Part shown: piece after piece, positions 12,015-23,504 of the stretch
How positions within the stretch are numbered: position 1 is the first letter of the stretch
How the letters are laid out: every line of letters begins with the position of its first letter
Assembly (NCBI RefSeq): GCF_026212465.1
Contig: NC_080049.1
Span: 1,929,460 to 1,993,459, forward strand
Direction: 5' to 3'
Source: Amaranthus tricolor
Lineage: Eukaryota > Streptophyta > Magnoliopsida > Caryophyllales > Amaranthaceae
Length of the DNA: 64,000 nt
Program-made: the position numbers and the translations under genes
The notes under the pieces: model-generated
Told to the model about the DNA's origin: nothing
Database searches by the model: none
Seen by the model: the letters and a program-made list of their open reading frames with translations, nothing else

Positions 12015-14100
12015 CTATGCAGGAGCATGCCCTTTACAAATTTGCCATTCTTCATATAAATCTCTACAATCATTAAGGTATATTTCTAACGCATGTCGTT
12101 GACGGGGGTTCAAATCCGCAAGCCGAGTAGGTAGTCTTGCCAGTGGAGCAAATCGACTGGGCCATTCATTCAGGAACTGAAAACACAAAAGGACAATGTC
12201 CGTTATTAATTCATTAAAAAAAAAACCTGAAAAAAAATTTGATAATAAAACTCACGTATTCAGATCTGCTCTGACCAGGATCAGGACCGGAAGTCAGCCC
12301 TTCGTCCGGGGATATGTACGGGTGCGAGCACACTCTGAACCATTCAACGTAATTAGGTTCAGTCTCTAAAGGAACAGAAGCCCGATGAAGTCCCTGCTCA
12401 ACAAGGCGGGCACTATAGGGGAACCTACTCCATGCCTCCACAAATGCAGCAGAAGAAGGAAAGGTCACGGAGTAGGTTCCGTGTGCCGGTCGAAGAGCCT
12501 CGGCTGGTCTAATAGGAGCGGAAGGAATTGTCTGCACGAACCCAATCTGTCGCAATGCCCGCTCCGGCGAATACACCTCCACAACATCAAAGCACGTGAT
12601 ACCCCCGATGACGGTGGTGCGTGGGTGATCATTCAGCAACGCACCAGCAGCAGAATTGTAGGGAGTCCATTCCACCTGCATACAAGCGAAGTTAAAAAAA
12701 AATACTATAAATTAAAAACCACATGCATGACAAAATGTAATGTAGAATACCTGAGTCTCTGTCAATGAGTCCAGAAGCTTGCGGAAGTCCATCAACCTGT
12801 CCAGCTCACGACCTGGTTTCTTCGGCGTCCACATCTCCGCCCTAGTCATGTTTGGCACATCTTCTCGGCGAGGATGAGGGCGGAAAGCGGGAAAGTACTC
12901 ATAGATCCATGTCTGGAGCAACGTGAGGCATCCAGCAATGGTCTTGCAACCAGCCCTAGATGCCATTCCGAGCTGCCTGTACAAGAACGCCAAGGTCACC
13001 GCACCCCAGGCCACGTCCTACTGATCGTCGTTCACGGCAAGTATCGGGTGAGGTCGCATGCCAATTCTGGTCTTATCCGCCAACAAGGTAGAGCCGATGA
13101 CAGCCATGTAGTACGATGTGGTCTGAGTATCCATGGCCTACGACCTATGACACAACCGCATCAGTTCAGCAACGCTTATGCATCCGCTGGTGAATGCACC
13201 TTTACGCCGAAGCTCAGACAGAGGCTCCCCGAACAGATTGGTGATACCAACCTCCCACTCCGCCTCCGAAGGCTCAGCCGGGAGAGAACCTTCATTAGAA
13301 ATGCCCAATATGCGTTGCACGTCGTGCAACATAATCGTCATCTCTCCCCAGGGCATGTGGAAGGTGTTCGTATCCGGCTGCCACCTCTCGACGAACGCCG
13401 ATATCAAAGCAGAGTCGATGTGCTGGTGCATAATGACCGGTAGTCGGCCGAGGGAAGTGGCAGGTAGAACATCGACTAGCGCATCGGACATATCCCTCAG
13501 TCCGATGATGGACTCCACCGGTCTCTTCCTAATACGGCAATCCAGAATCGGAGGCGTACGCTCGGAGCCGTCATAAATAAGTTTAGCTATGTGCCCGCCA
13601 TAGCTAGGGATCAGTCGCGTATCTGTCGGCCCCCCGGGCTGGGGTGATGTCACTAACCAGTCCGTGTTACTGGACTGTGAGGGCCTGCCCCGTGGCGGCT
13701 CATTATCGACAAAACTACGTCCTGCGCGCTCAGATGCGGCAGAAGAACTCGGGCCGCCACGGGCAAATCTGCCGTCGGAGCTGCGAACAATAGTCCAGTC
13801 CAATGGGCGAGACTCAGGAGCTTGGAACTGAACATCATCAGCATCATTATCATCATCACTATAAACCCCCCAACTACTCTGGAGGCTGTCAGCCTGGTCA
13901 TCAAAATGAGTACGCACTTGGTTCAGCGTACTCGACCTTTGGGCCTCACTGTGTCTGGCAGCCTCTTCCTGCCTAGCCCTCCTTGCAGAACCCGTGACCC
14001 CCCTCTCATGTGGATCCCCTCTGAGTAACGTAGGCCTAAAACTATTACCTCTCAACAATTGCCTAAAAAAACCCTTTCCTTTTCCTTGATTACCAGTCAT
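12015..14100 (-). pseudogene. Plant mobile domain (PMD, MAIN/PP7-long-form-like) gene, two in-frame stops
   Basis: Reading on the minus strand, exon 1 is 14100-12752, exon 2 is 12675-12256 and exon 3 is 12176-12015. All introns have GT..AG ends and phase 0. The protein has a basic, Ser/Arg-rich N-terminus of about 180 residues, then the PMD: HIDSALISAFVERWQPDTN, TFHMPWGEMTIMLHDVQRIL, later GSTLLADKT, WGAVTLAFLYRQL and the end exon FLNEWPSRFAPLARLP. This is the aminotransferase-like PMD family (MAIN, MAIL1, long-form PP7 homologues), nuclear proteins linked to TE silencing and gene expression in Arabidopsis. Two TAG codons interrupt the frame without a shift, at 13138-13140 (after CHRS) and 13018-13020 (after NDDQ). 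The gene lies entirely inside the MULE, convergent with the transposase. The splice sites look sound, so inactivation seems recent. Confidence 0.8.
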
Positions 14101-14289
14101 TTTCTACAATTTTTTACATTTCATTCAATATTATAAATAATAATATTTCTAAATAAATAATAATCAAAAATTAAAAATGGAAAAAAATAACATAAAAAAC
14201 AAAATAATTAATTAATAATTCAAACATAAATAATTATTTAACAACAAAAAATTTAACAATCAACATAAAAAAATATATAATTATTAATA

Positions 14290-14832
14290 ATAATCACCTT
14301 TTTTTTTTTAATTTCAATAAATTAAATTATTATTAACTATCACAATAACAATAATAACATACTTCAAAATTTAAATTAATTATTCCTAAATATACGGAAA
14401 AATCAAAAATAAAAAAAATGAAGATAGTCAACATAAAAAAAATAAAATTAATAATAATAATAATCACCTTTTTTTTAAAAAAACAAAAAAAAAAATTAAT
14501 AATAATAATCACCTTATTTTTTTTTTAATTTCAATTAATTAAATTATTATTAACTATCACAAACAATAACAACATACTTCAAATTTTAAATAATTATTCC
14601 TAAATATACGGAAAAATAAAAAAAATAAAAAAAAATTGAAGATGAGTCAACATAAAAAAAAATTAATAATAATAATAACATTTTCTTTAAAAAAAATATA
14701 TATAAAATTATTAATAATAATCACCTTTTTTTTTATATTTCAATATATTAAATTATTATTATGTATCACAATAACAATAATAACATACTTCAAAATTAAA
14801 ATTAATTATTCCTAAATATACGGAAAAAAAAA
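14290..14832. repeat. AT-rich tandem repeat, about 213-bp period
   Basis: A unit containing ATTAAATTATTATTAACTAT, CAATAACA and CTAAATATACGGAAAAA occurs three times (starting near 14297, 14512 and 14723). It lies upstream of the PMD gene within the MULE right arm. Confidence 0.8.
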
Positions 14833-14839
14833 ATTCAAA

Positions 14840-14935
14840 ATGAGTCGCCCAGATCTGGGCGGCTGGACCCCGGTTCAGTCGCCTAATTTTAGGCGACTGA
14901 ATCGGGGTCCAGCCGCCCAGATCTGGGCGACTCAT
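14840..14935. repeat. Near-perfect 96-bp palindrome (GTCGC family)
   Basis: Two 47-bp arms are separated by 2 bp (14887-14888) with one arm mismatch. The arms carry GAGTCGCCCAGATCTGGGCG and the GTCGCCTAA core. CGCCCAGATCTGGGCG is a palindrome in its own right. GC-rich in a very AT-rich setting. Confidence 0.95.
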
Positions 14936-15049
14936 CTTCATTTTTTTTTAATTTTTTTCATAAATTAAAAACAATATATAAAAACTTACTAAAAAAAAAT
15001 AAATACACATTACAACATACAAATTTACACTAATAATTTATAAAACAAA

Positions 15050-15262
15050 ACTTAAACATATATTTAATAATAAATAAAAATAACAATCACAATAATAATA
15101 ATAAAATTAATAATAATAACATTAACATATATTTAATAATAAAATAAATAACAATCACAATAATAATAATAAAATTAATAATAATAACATTAACATATAT
15201 TTAATAATAACAAAAATAACAATACAATAATAATAATAAAATTAATAATAATAACATTATCA
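15050..15262. repeat. AT-rich tandem repeat, about 66-bp period
   Basis: Three copies of a unit with AACATATATTTAATAATAA followed by CAATCACAATAATAATAATA-like sequence. Located between the 96-bp and 38-bp palindromes. Confidence 0.8.
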
Positions 15263-15292
15263 AAAAACATACGGAAATAAAAAAGAAAAAAA

Positions 15293-15330
15293 AAAATTGG
15301 AATCGCCCAGATCTGGGCGATTCCAATTTT
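15293..15330. repeat. Perfect 38-bp palindrome near right TIR
   Basis: The arms read AAAATTGGAATCGCCCAGA and its exact inverse, centred on AGATCT at 15309-15314. It shares the TCGCCCAGATCTGGGCGA core with the 96-bp palindrome. Confidence 0.95.
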
Positions 15331-15485
15331 ATTTTATTTTTCTTTTGCAAGTGATTAAATTAAAAATAACTTACCTCGATTAATAATTTGCGGATTGAAC
15401 TTAATTTTTGCTCCCAAATTTAGCTTTTGTAAGTTGGTTTTTAGTTGTAGTGAGAATAATTTTAGTGGAAGTGTGGTATATATAG

Positions 15486-15600
15486 AAAATTTTAGATTTA
15501 ATGGCAATATTGTTATTTTTTTCAAAATCCAAGGGCAAAATGGTAATTTACTCAAGGGGTGGCGAAAAAATGAAAAGGGTGACGGAATATAAGGATTGGG
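15486..15600 (-). repeat. Right TIR of MULE
   Basis: The reverse complement reads CACCCTTTTCATTTTTTCGC, then CACCCCTTGAG, TTTGCCCTTGG and TTGCCATTAAATCTAAAA, matching the left TIR block by block. TIRs of this superfamily usually hold the promoters of the internal genes, so this one probably drives the PMD gene on the minus strand. Confidence 0.85.
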
Positions 15601-15608
15601 AAAACATA

Positions 15609-17925
15609 TTTTGAGCCTTAAAAAGTTAAGGACCCTGGACGATAACTCGCTTTGCCCTTTCTAATCGACAATCATGCTTAAGAATTCTACCTTTTTAATT
15701 TGTAAGTTTAGCACTTTCATATCTTTCTCCATTGATCGGCTCAATGTGTACGTATCATTTGCTAGGAAGACAAAATTAGGTTTTATGATGACTTTATCTT
15801 TTGTTGCCACAATATTTGAGAGCTTTAATTTCAAAAAATTGAGTCGATTATATGAACTAGAAAATTACTTTTAATTTCATTCATTCTAATTTTTTACTTT
15901 TTCAATTTGTAAGTCTAAATTTTTCATATATTTTTCTAAACGGTTGACTCAATTTGTAGGTATCAATGTGAAAAAAAGTGTGATTTGTAGGAAAATATGA
16001 GAAGATCACTAAGATAAAAATAAATAAATCAAAAATATAGATATTCATTAAAAAAAGAATTTGAGTAGTAAATTTCACTATCGATGGATCAAAATAAAAA
16101 ATGAAAAATGTAGCAAATTTATATAAAAGGAAAGTAGTCGTAAAACTGTTTTGCATAATATATTTGAGTTCTATTAAGCTTACTTATTCTAATTAGTTAA
16201 TTAAATTTATTTAACCTAATTAGCTAAATTAAATTTGAGTCTCAATTGATTCTACTTTTAACAAAATTTAGTTAAAATATGTTTAATCATTTTAATTGAA
16301 ACATAACTTTAGTTTAACAAATATAGCTTCAGTTCTAATATAAGTAAATTTGTTTACTTGCTTATTAAATGTAGTAGAATTATATAATTGTCAATAAATC
16401 AAAAAAGAAAAAAATATAATAGTAAATATAAATTTTATTATTCAATATAAAAGCATAATTAGTTCGATTAAACTAAGTTCAATTTAGTTGAAATAGTTTT
16501 AAGTATATATATCATGAAAATAAATATCTTTAATATTATTAAAGAAGTAGGGTTCAACGAAGATAAAACTGCTCAATCTCTAATCAAGGTATAGAGCCTA
16601 TTAAAAAATAAATTATAAGAATATATAACATATTCACAAGGTAGCGTGATATGTTATACTCTCGATGTTTGAATTCAATAACAACCAATCTAATTATATT
16701 TTCTTTATAGATTCAAGAAAACAGTTAAGCCCAATAAAATGATAAATAATATTACTACTTAAGTGTAGCTAATAAACAAAAACGGAGGGAATATAAAATA
16801 CAGATTTTTATTTATAGTATTTAATAAATAAGGAGTATAAATACATTATTAGTTATTACATGCATATACATCTCAAATAACAAATTAATCACCACTCGCT
16901 TAACCTATAAATAACAAATAAATACAATAATAATTAATCTAACTCAAATGAGTAAAAATAACATTATTATGCATTGACAAGTCCTTAGATACTAAATCGT
17001 AACATAAAAATATAACTTTAAATAAAAAATTTAAATTTTATATTTTATTCGTTTTTATTCTTAGGGGATTAATATTTAATTTTTTTAGGAGGGCCAGGGA
17101 TATTTGGTCCTGACCCATGCTTAACATTCGCTTTAATTTTTTTAGGAGGGATATAACTCGGAGGATTTGGTCCCGATCGAGGCGATCTGGATGACTTCAT
17201 CTCCGATGGGAGATGACCATGCTTAACATTAGCTTCAGTCCCCTTTCTATTCTTCACATCAACATCAAAATTTTGTTTTAACAGTCTCGTGCTATTTCCA
17301 AATTGAACAACGCCATTAAAACATAATTGTAATAAAACAACTAAGATTAATATTGTCTTAACATATATTGGAAGGCACATTTTTTTGGACATATTTGGAC
17401 GTATGAGTAAAATAACAGTATATATATTAATAATTTGGTATTTATTTTGAGAGATGTTTAGAAATACTTGCAAAGATATGAATATTTAATGCACAAAATG
17501 TGGGTATTTATAAGCATGCATGATTTTGAATATGGACGAGATAATTTCATATTTTTGTGAATAATAGTTAGAGTATAAGACCGTCTCTATGGTGAAGTAA
17601 AATATTGAACAATACAGACTTGATCGTAACTGCATGTAAAAATAATGGTCAAACACACTAATATACACGGCCATAATACACGTTTTAGAATTCATATAGA
17701 CTTTGAAAATAATGTCTCCATCATGAAGCAATGGTTTGTGTTTATAGTATGCATGGTTGGAACTTTGTATATTTAGATACTAAATGTATACTATATAATT
17801 TAATATTAAGCTCCCAATTTTTCAAGGCCCTATGCGGTGGAACATATTGAACATGTTTAGAACCTCTCATGGTTGGGCACTTCTTAGATTGGGAATAATG
17901 TGTTGCTCGATGTCTGTAAGATGAA
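15609..17925. repeat. Segmental duplication block 2, right part
   Basis: Aligns with 21840-24035 almost throughout, including AT-rich DNA, the peptide gene and its upstream region. Landmarks such as GATAACTCGCTTTGC and ATGTTATACTCTCGATGTTT occur in both. It is the continuation of the stretch that ends at 7947, separated by the MULE. Confidence 0.85.
17069..17392 (-). CDS. Small secreted peptide precursor, copy 2 (CLE/PIP/IDA-like)
   Basis: I start the 107-residue product at MSKKMCLPIYVKTILILVV, because copies 1 and 3 begin there; an upstream in-frame Met at 17473 looks like 5' leader. Signal peptide, then FGNSTRLLKQNFDVDVKN, then a tail with R-S-P-R-S-G-P-N-P-P-S-Y. The R, S-G-P-N and P of the CLE core are kept, but the usual P at position 4 is R and H-N is S-Y. 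The C-terminus is longer than in the paralogues. After IPPKKIK it repeats NVKHGSGPN and IPGPPKKIKY, so one precursor has two SGPN-containing segments, apparently from an internal duplication. Probably a secreted, processed signal peptide; the receptor class is unknown. Confidence 0.55.
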   Translation of the reverse strand: MSKKMCLPIYVKTILILVVLLQLCFNGVVQFGNSTRLLKQNFDVDVKNRKGTEANVKHGHLPSEMKSSRSPRSGPNPPSYIPPKKIKANVKHGSGPNIPGPPKKIKY

Positions 17926-18046
17926 TGTTAGAGTATATATAATATATCCTGGGGCCTCAACCCTTTAGAGTATATAACATATCCTAGGCTCTCAACTATT
18001 AGCTTAAACTTTTAGTTGAGTTGGTTCCTTAACATGGTATCAAAAG
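17926..18046 (+). mobile_element. TRIM-like LTR remnant with primer-binding site
   Basis: Begins TGTTAGAGTATATATAATAT, contains GGGGCCTCAACC and CTCTCAACTATTAGCTTAAAC, ends CCTTAACA and is followed directly by TGGTATCAAAAG (18035-18046), an initiator-Met tRNA primer-binding-site variant. The same LTR words occur at 24036-24284. The rest of the element is missing. Confidence 0.7.
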
Positions 18047-19400
18047 GCAACTATTAGCTTAAATTTTTTTGATGATCACCTTTAATCCCTTCATTACAAA
18101 TATGTTATTTACATTCGTGTGATGAAAGTGAAAAATTATTGAAAGTATTCAAGAGCTGAAAACGAAAACCGAGAACCGAAAAACTTAAAAATCAAGGCTT
18201 GAAATGCACTTTTGCATTTCTCGTAAATATATTATGACTATTATAGTATAATATTATTGAGGAGTTTGTACTCGGCATAGGTGTAACAGACTGTTCTTTT
18301 CTAATGATAGGTTTAATATAATATAATAGTAAGTAATGCTAAATCGGAAGTCTATCGAACCGTGATTATTGCGAAAAAGAAGTAAAACTAAACAGTATTT
18401 TCAAAAAAAACAAATAAAACTTAAATCATTAAAATATAATTTTACATATTACATCTTGCTTTAATACATAATTATCGTTATTACATACCCATTATATAAA
18501 TTACATACATACTATATCCTAATATCACATAGACAATGTTGCTCGAGCCACAGGTTAGGTTAAATAACCTTACTGTGTTCGCCGTATAATACATGCTGGA
18601 AAACACGTCCCATGTTTTTTACAAGCCGGAAGCATGGTTCAACATTTCCTTACTATCAAGCCTTTTTATTATCATGTTACTGTTTTCATATAAATGCAAC
18701 ATTACAATAACATACAATAGAAATAGATTTATAACAACTTACATATAAATAATCATTTATTATTAAACTAAATCAAAACTTAAATGGGTCTTTAGTATTT
18801 ATTTATAGATTTATTTACAATTAATTTTATTAATTTCTTAATAATCAATTCTTAAATGTCTATTTATTATAAACGATAAAATAAATAGTTCCATCATAAA
18901 TATTTACTAAAAATGTCTTAAAAAAGACATATTGGGTTTATTTTAGATCCTAGCCCATTTATCAAAATTTTAAGAAAATAAAATTTTATTTTAATTAATT
19001 AATTTCTTAATAACTTAATTTTAGACTTAGTACATGAATAATTAATTTTATTAAGATAAAAATCTAAACAAAATATTTTAAAAATTACCTTATTATTAAA
19101 TGAGTTGGTGTATATTTTTATTCCGCAAAATAAAATAATTTTAATTATTGTTTTCACTTTTCATTCTTTTCGCCTATTATAACAATTTAGATTATTAATT
19201 TATTTCTTTAAAATTGAAATATCAAAAAATTTCACAAAAATTATTTTAATGAAAAAAAATGTAGTAACAATAAAATAAATTATATTTCCAGAATTATATA
19301 TTTTCAACCCAATTTATGAACTTCCTTATTTTATGCATTTTTTTAGCAAAAATTAATAATAATATTTGTACTCAACTATAATTCATGAAATTAATACACA

Positions 19401-19486
<86 letters not shown>

Positions 19487-20112
19487 ATAAAATCAATTTA
19501 AACATAATCAAGTAATGACTCAATAACTTTAATTATGATAACAAGTTTTCGAAGATCCTAAAACTTGATAGAATATATCTTAGAATTTCAACCATAACTT
19601 AAATTTCAACCATAACTTAAGCTTTTAATTAAGTTGATTTTTTGAAAGGAATATCTATTAAATTGTTAAAATTCATATATTCGTGTAAAATACACGCAAA
19701 AGTGTTTGTGATTTAGTGTTTCCTTTTTTTCCTTGGTGCTTTATAAATGATTTAGTCATAAGTTTTTTTATATAATTAAATTTGTGATGGCTCAAATATT
19801 TAGAGTATGAAAAGTAAAATCACATTAGATTTGTATATTATGCATGGAGTGAGTGTAAATTATACTTATTCTGTCACATATTGTTAGTTACACATAATTT
19901 TTTTTTCATACTTTTAAGTATAATTTAAATCTTAATATTTTAAAATATACATTAAAAAAATGATAAAATGTATATACTAAAATTCTATAGAATTAGGCAA
20001 AAAAACTAAAATTGTGAAAATAAGTAATTAATTTTAGATTTAATTATGAAATTATAAGAAGAAAAATTTGAGAATAGCAAAGTTATTCATAAGTTTAAAC
20101 TTTGCATACTTT
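18047..20112. other. Intergenic, no gene
   Basis: About 2 kb of AT-rich sequence. I see no ORF with a recognisable product, no RNA gene and no TE boundary apart from the TA/TG microsatellite near 19400. Confidence 0.5.
19399..19484. repeat. (TA)n(TG)n compound microsatellite
   Basis: About 46 bases of alternating TA followed directly by about 40 bases of alternating TG. Confidence 0.98.
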
Positions 20113-20832
20113 TAAACTACAATACTTAACACTGTTTAAATTACAATACTCCTCGGAAAAATAAAAAATTTAAAATCTTATATTTACTCTATTTGATAAT
20201 AAAAATCTCATTTTTGTATTATTTATACATCTAAAGTACTTTTTCAATTACTTTACTTGTTAATATTGGTTTTTGTGACACTCTTTTGAATCAAATATGT
20301 GGTGTAATAACAAGAAAGAGTTTCGGTGCAACTAGACAAATTTGAAGATGTAACAAAAAGTGATCGAGAAGTACTTTAAATGTATAAATGATACTCGCTT
20401 TGTTACTAATGTTGTTACCATGAGAAGTGTTCACGGAATTAAGAAATATGAAATATTTGTGATTGAATTATTAATGATAAAGTAAATAGTGAAAATATTC
20501 TATGGTGATTTTAATTGTAAGTGTGAAACATATTGAAACCGCATAAATAAAGTAAAATGAAAATTAAATAGATAACTACAAATAGAATTTTTGTGAATTA
20601 CGTATTTTTAGATTGGTTTGGTTTTGATTGTAATTGATAAATACATATCGATCAAAATATTAGATTATTGAGATTTTGTAAAAAAGTAAGACAATTTTGT
20701 CTCATATATGTAAAAAAAAATATTAAATATAACCAAAAAATATAGGATGAAAAATTAAATGATTGTTCGAGGAATAACAAATAAAATAGCTTAAATTACA
20801 TAATGAAATATCATTTAGAGGAACAGAGGAAG

Positions 20833-21390
20833 TGTTGTGCGACAACGGAAGCAAAGATCAAAAAACAATAACGAAAAGCAATAAAGATTCCAACACACAA
20901 TAAAGAAAATCACATCATGAAATTAACGTGGTTCACTATCAACGTGATAGTTACATCCACCGGCACCGACAATAAACTTTTCACTATAAATTGCGATATA
21001 ACAAGATGAACGAGAAGCCACAACAATGGCTCTCCAAGCTTTTTCTCTCTTAGTTTTCCTCACTTTGTGTTGTACGCATCGCATGCCCTAATTCTAATTA
21101 TATAGTATACCTCATAATAAATCAAAAAATATGAGTAATGGGCCAAAAAAAGTGGCAAAACCATTATCCCACAAAAACCGCAGTGTTCCGCTCCCCGCGT
21201 AAAACTCTGCGGCATGCGCTCAGCATTCTGCCCAAGACAGAAGTTTCTCCGCGCCCCGCGTAATATTCTGCACCTCACACATCCGTCCCTCGCGCATGTC
21301 TCCGCACCCCGCGCATCCAAAATTTTTGACCCACACTTGATTCATCTTGTTCATGATCTTGGACTTGGTTCGAGTTACAAAATCCCAACA
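20833..21390 (-). mobile_element. Solo LTR (copia-like)
   Basis: On the minus strand it reads TGTTGGGATTTTGTAACTCG to CGCACAACA, 558 bp, flanked by GGAAG (20828-20832) and GAAAG (21391-21395), a 5-bp TSD with one mismatch. No internal region remains, as expected after LTR-LTR recombination. Its middle (for example TATCAACGTGATAGTTACAT then CCACCGGCACC) resembles the LTR of the copia remnant at 44605-45010, so both belong to one family. Absent from block 2 at the same place. Confidence 0.8.
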
Positions 21391-23228
21391 GAAAGTATGA
21401 AGGTGAGATATAATCTTGACTTGGTCTGTAATAATCCCTAAATATTAAAAAGCAGTATGTAAGACTCGCCATTGCTCCTGGGCAGCTTGAAAACTTTCTA
21501 ATCAGTGAGGAAAACCGAAAACTGACTTCTTTCCATATTCTAAAGCTGCTATTTTTCAGAGGTTTTATGACACTTTAGCTTTGACTTCACATGAATTAAT
21601 ATATTAGTATTTTTTAATGCTTACTCAAGTAGGGCTATTACATTTATTTTTGGAATCCAGAATGAAAAATAAAAAGAATTTCTTACAAAAGTATTAATAA
21701 CTCATATTACATAGAAAAATATATAAATTAGGAGTATCTAAATTTAATTCATGTTAATATCAACCTTATATATCTTTTTCCATTGATCGGCTTTGTCCTT
21801 TCTAATATCTTTTTGAGCCCTAAAAAATATATTTTTGAGACATAAAAAAATAAGGGCTCTGAACGATAACTCGCTTTGCTCTTTCTAATCGACAATCATG
21901 CTTAAGAATTCTACCTTTTTAATTTGTAAGTTTAGCACTTTCATATCTTTCTCCATTGATCGGCTCAATAATGTGTACGTATCATTTGCTAGGAAGACAA
22001 AATTAGGTTTTATGATGACTTTATCTTTCGTTGCCACAATATTTAAGAGCTTTAATTTCAAAAAATTGAGTCGATTATATGAACTAGAAAATTACTTTTA
22101 ATTTCATTCATTCTAATTTTTTACTTTTTCAATTTGTAAGTCTAAAACTTTCATATATTTTTCTAAACAGTTGACTCAATTTATAGGTATCAATGTGAAA
22201 AAAAGTGTGATTTGTAGGAAAATATAAGAAGTATCAATAAGATAAAAATAAATAAATCAAAAATATAGATATTCATTAAAAAAAGAATTTGAGTAGTAAA
22301 TTTCACTATCGATGGATCAAAATAAAAAATAAAAAATGTAGTAAATTTATATAAAAGGAAGTAGTCGTAAAACTGTTTTGCATAATATATGTACCTGAGT
22401 TCTATTAAGCTTACTTATTCTAATTAGTTAATTAAATTTATTTAACCTAATTAACTAATGAAATTTGAGTCTCAATTGATTCTACTTTTAACAAAATTTA
22501 GTTAAAATATGTTTAATCATTTTAATTGAAACAAATTTGATCAACATAAACTAACTTGAGTTTAACAAATATAGCTTCAGTTCTAATATAAGTAAATTTG
22601 TTTACTTGCTTATTAAATGTAGTAGAATTTTATATTTGTTAGTAAATCAAAAAAGAAAAAAAATAAAATAGTAAATATGAATTTTATTATTCAATAAAAG
22701 CATAATTAGTTCGATTAAACTAAGTTCAATTTAGTTGAAATAGTTTTAAGTATATATTATGAAAAAAGAAATTATAAGAATATATAACATATTCACAAGG
22801 TAGCGTGATATGTTATACTCTCGATGTTTGAATTTAATAACAACCAACCTAATTATATTTTCTTTATAGATTAGAGAAAACAATTAAGCCCAATAAAATG
22901 ATAAATAATATTACTACTTAAGTGTAGCTAATAAACAAAAACGAAGGGAATATAAAATACAGATTTTTATTTATAGTATTTAATAAATAAGGAGTATAAA
23001 TACATTATTAGTTATTACATGCATATACATCTCAAATAACAAATTAATCACCACTCGCTTAACCTAAAAACAACAAATAAATACAATAATAATTAATCTA
23101 AACTCAAATGAGTAAAAATAACATTATTATGCATTGACAAGTCCTTAGATACTAAACCGTAACATAAAAATTTAACTTTAAATAAACAATTTAAATTTTA
23201 TTTTTTATTCGCTTTTATTCTTAGGGGA

Positions 23229-23504
23229 TTAATATTTAATTTTTTTAGGAGGGCCAGGGATATAACTCGGAGGATTTGGTGTTGACGAATGACGTGATCT
23301 ACCTGACTTCATCTCCAATGGAAGATGGCCATGCTCAAAATTAGCTTCAGTCCCCTTTATATTGTTCAGATCAACATCAAAATTTTGTTTTAGAAGCCTA
23401 GTGCTATTTCCAAATTGAATAAGCCCATTAAAACATAATAGTAATGAAATAACTACGATTATTATTTTCTTAACATATTTAGGAAGGCACATTTTTTTGG
23501 ACAT
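23229..23504 (-). CDS. Small secreted peptide precursor, copy 3 (CLE/PIP/IDA-like)
   Basis: A 91-residue precursor starting MSKKMCLPKYVKKIIIVVIS, with a hydrophobic signal peptide, the conserved FGNSTRLLKQNFDVDLNN, then HGHLPLEMKSGRSRHSSTPN and PPSYIPGPPKKIKY. Compared with copies 1 and 2 the SGPN core has changed to STPN while PPSYIP and the basic PKKIKY end are kept. So the most conserved C-terminal part among copies 2 and 3 is PNPPSYIP..PPKKIKY rather than the CLE-like core. The frame is intact in all three paralogues despite sequence change, which suggests they were under selection for at least part of their history. Confidence 0.55.
   Translation of the reverse strand: MSKKMCLPKYVKKIIIVVISLLLCFNGLIQFGNSTRLLKQNFDVDLNNIKGTEANFEHGHLPLEMKSGRSRHSSTPNPPSYIPGPPKKIKY

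Larger units (their letters stand above)
7956..15600 (+). mobile_element. Full-length MULE with transposase-OTU and PMD genes
   Basis: The element is bounded by long TIRs and flanked by AAAACATA (7948-7955 and 15601-15608; 8 bp perfect, 9 bp with one mismatch), the TSD size typical of Mutator elements. It is 7.6 kb. A transposase gene on + starts near the left TIR and a PMD gene on - starts on the right-TIR side. Their 3' ends converge, leaving about 320 bp between them. Duplication block 3 carries the uninterrupted target around 21820-21840, which confirms the borders. Both genes carry frame lesions, so the copy is probably no longer autonomous. Confidence 0.9.

Noticed and set aside
12874..13576. 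Overlapping plus-strand ORFs of 189 and 132 codons
   Set aside because: Antisense shadows of the PMD gene; no domain and no splice support.
15674..15874. 66-codon ORF, also present at 21898-22101
   Set aside because: It recurs only because the two DNA blocks are duplicated; no signal peptide, domain or codon pattern supports coding.
17486..17731. 81-codon minus-strand ORF shared with 23596-23805
   Set aside because: Lies in duplicated upstream DNA of the peptide gene. AT-rich, no recognisable protein, conserved as DNA generally.
21060..21320. Cys-rich minus-strand ORF in a GC-rich patch
   Set aside because: Falls wholly inside the solo LTR (20833-21390).
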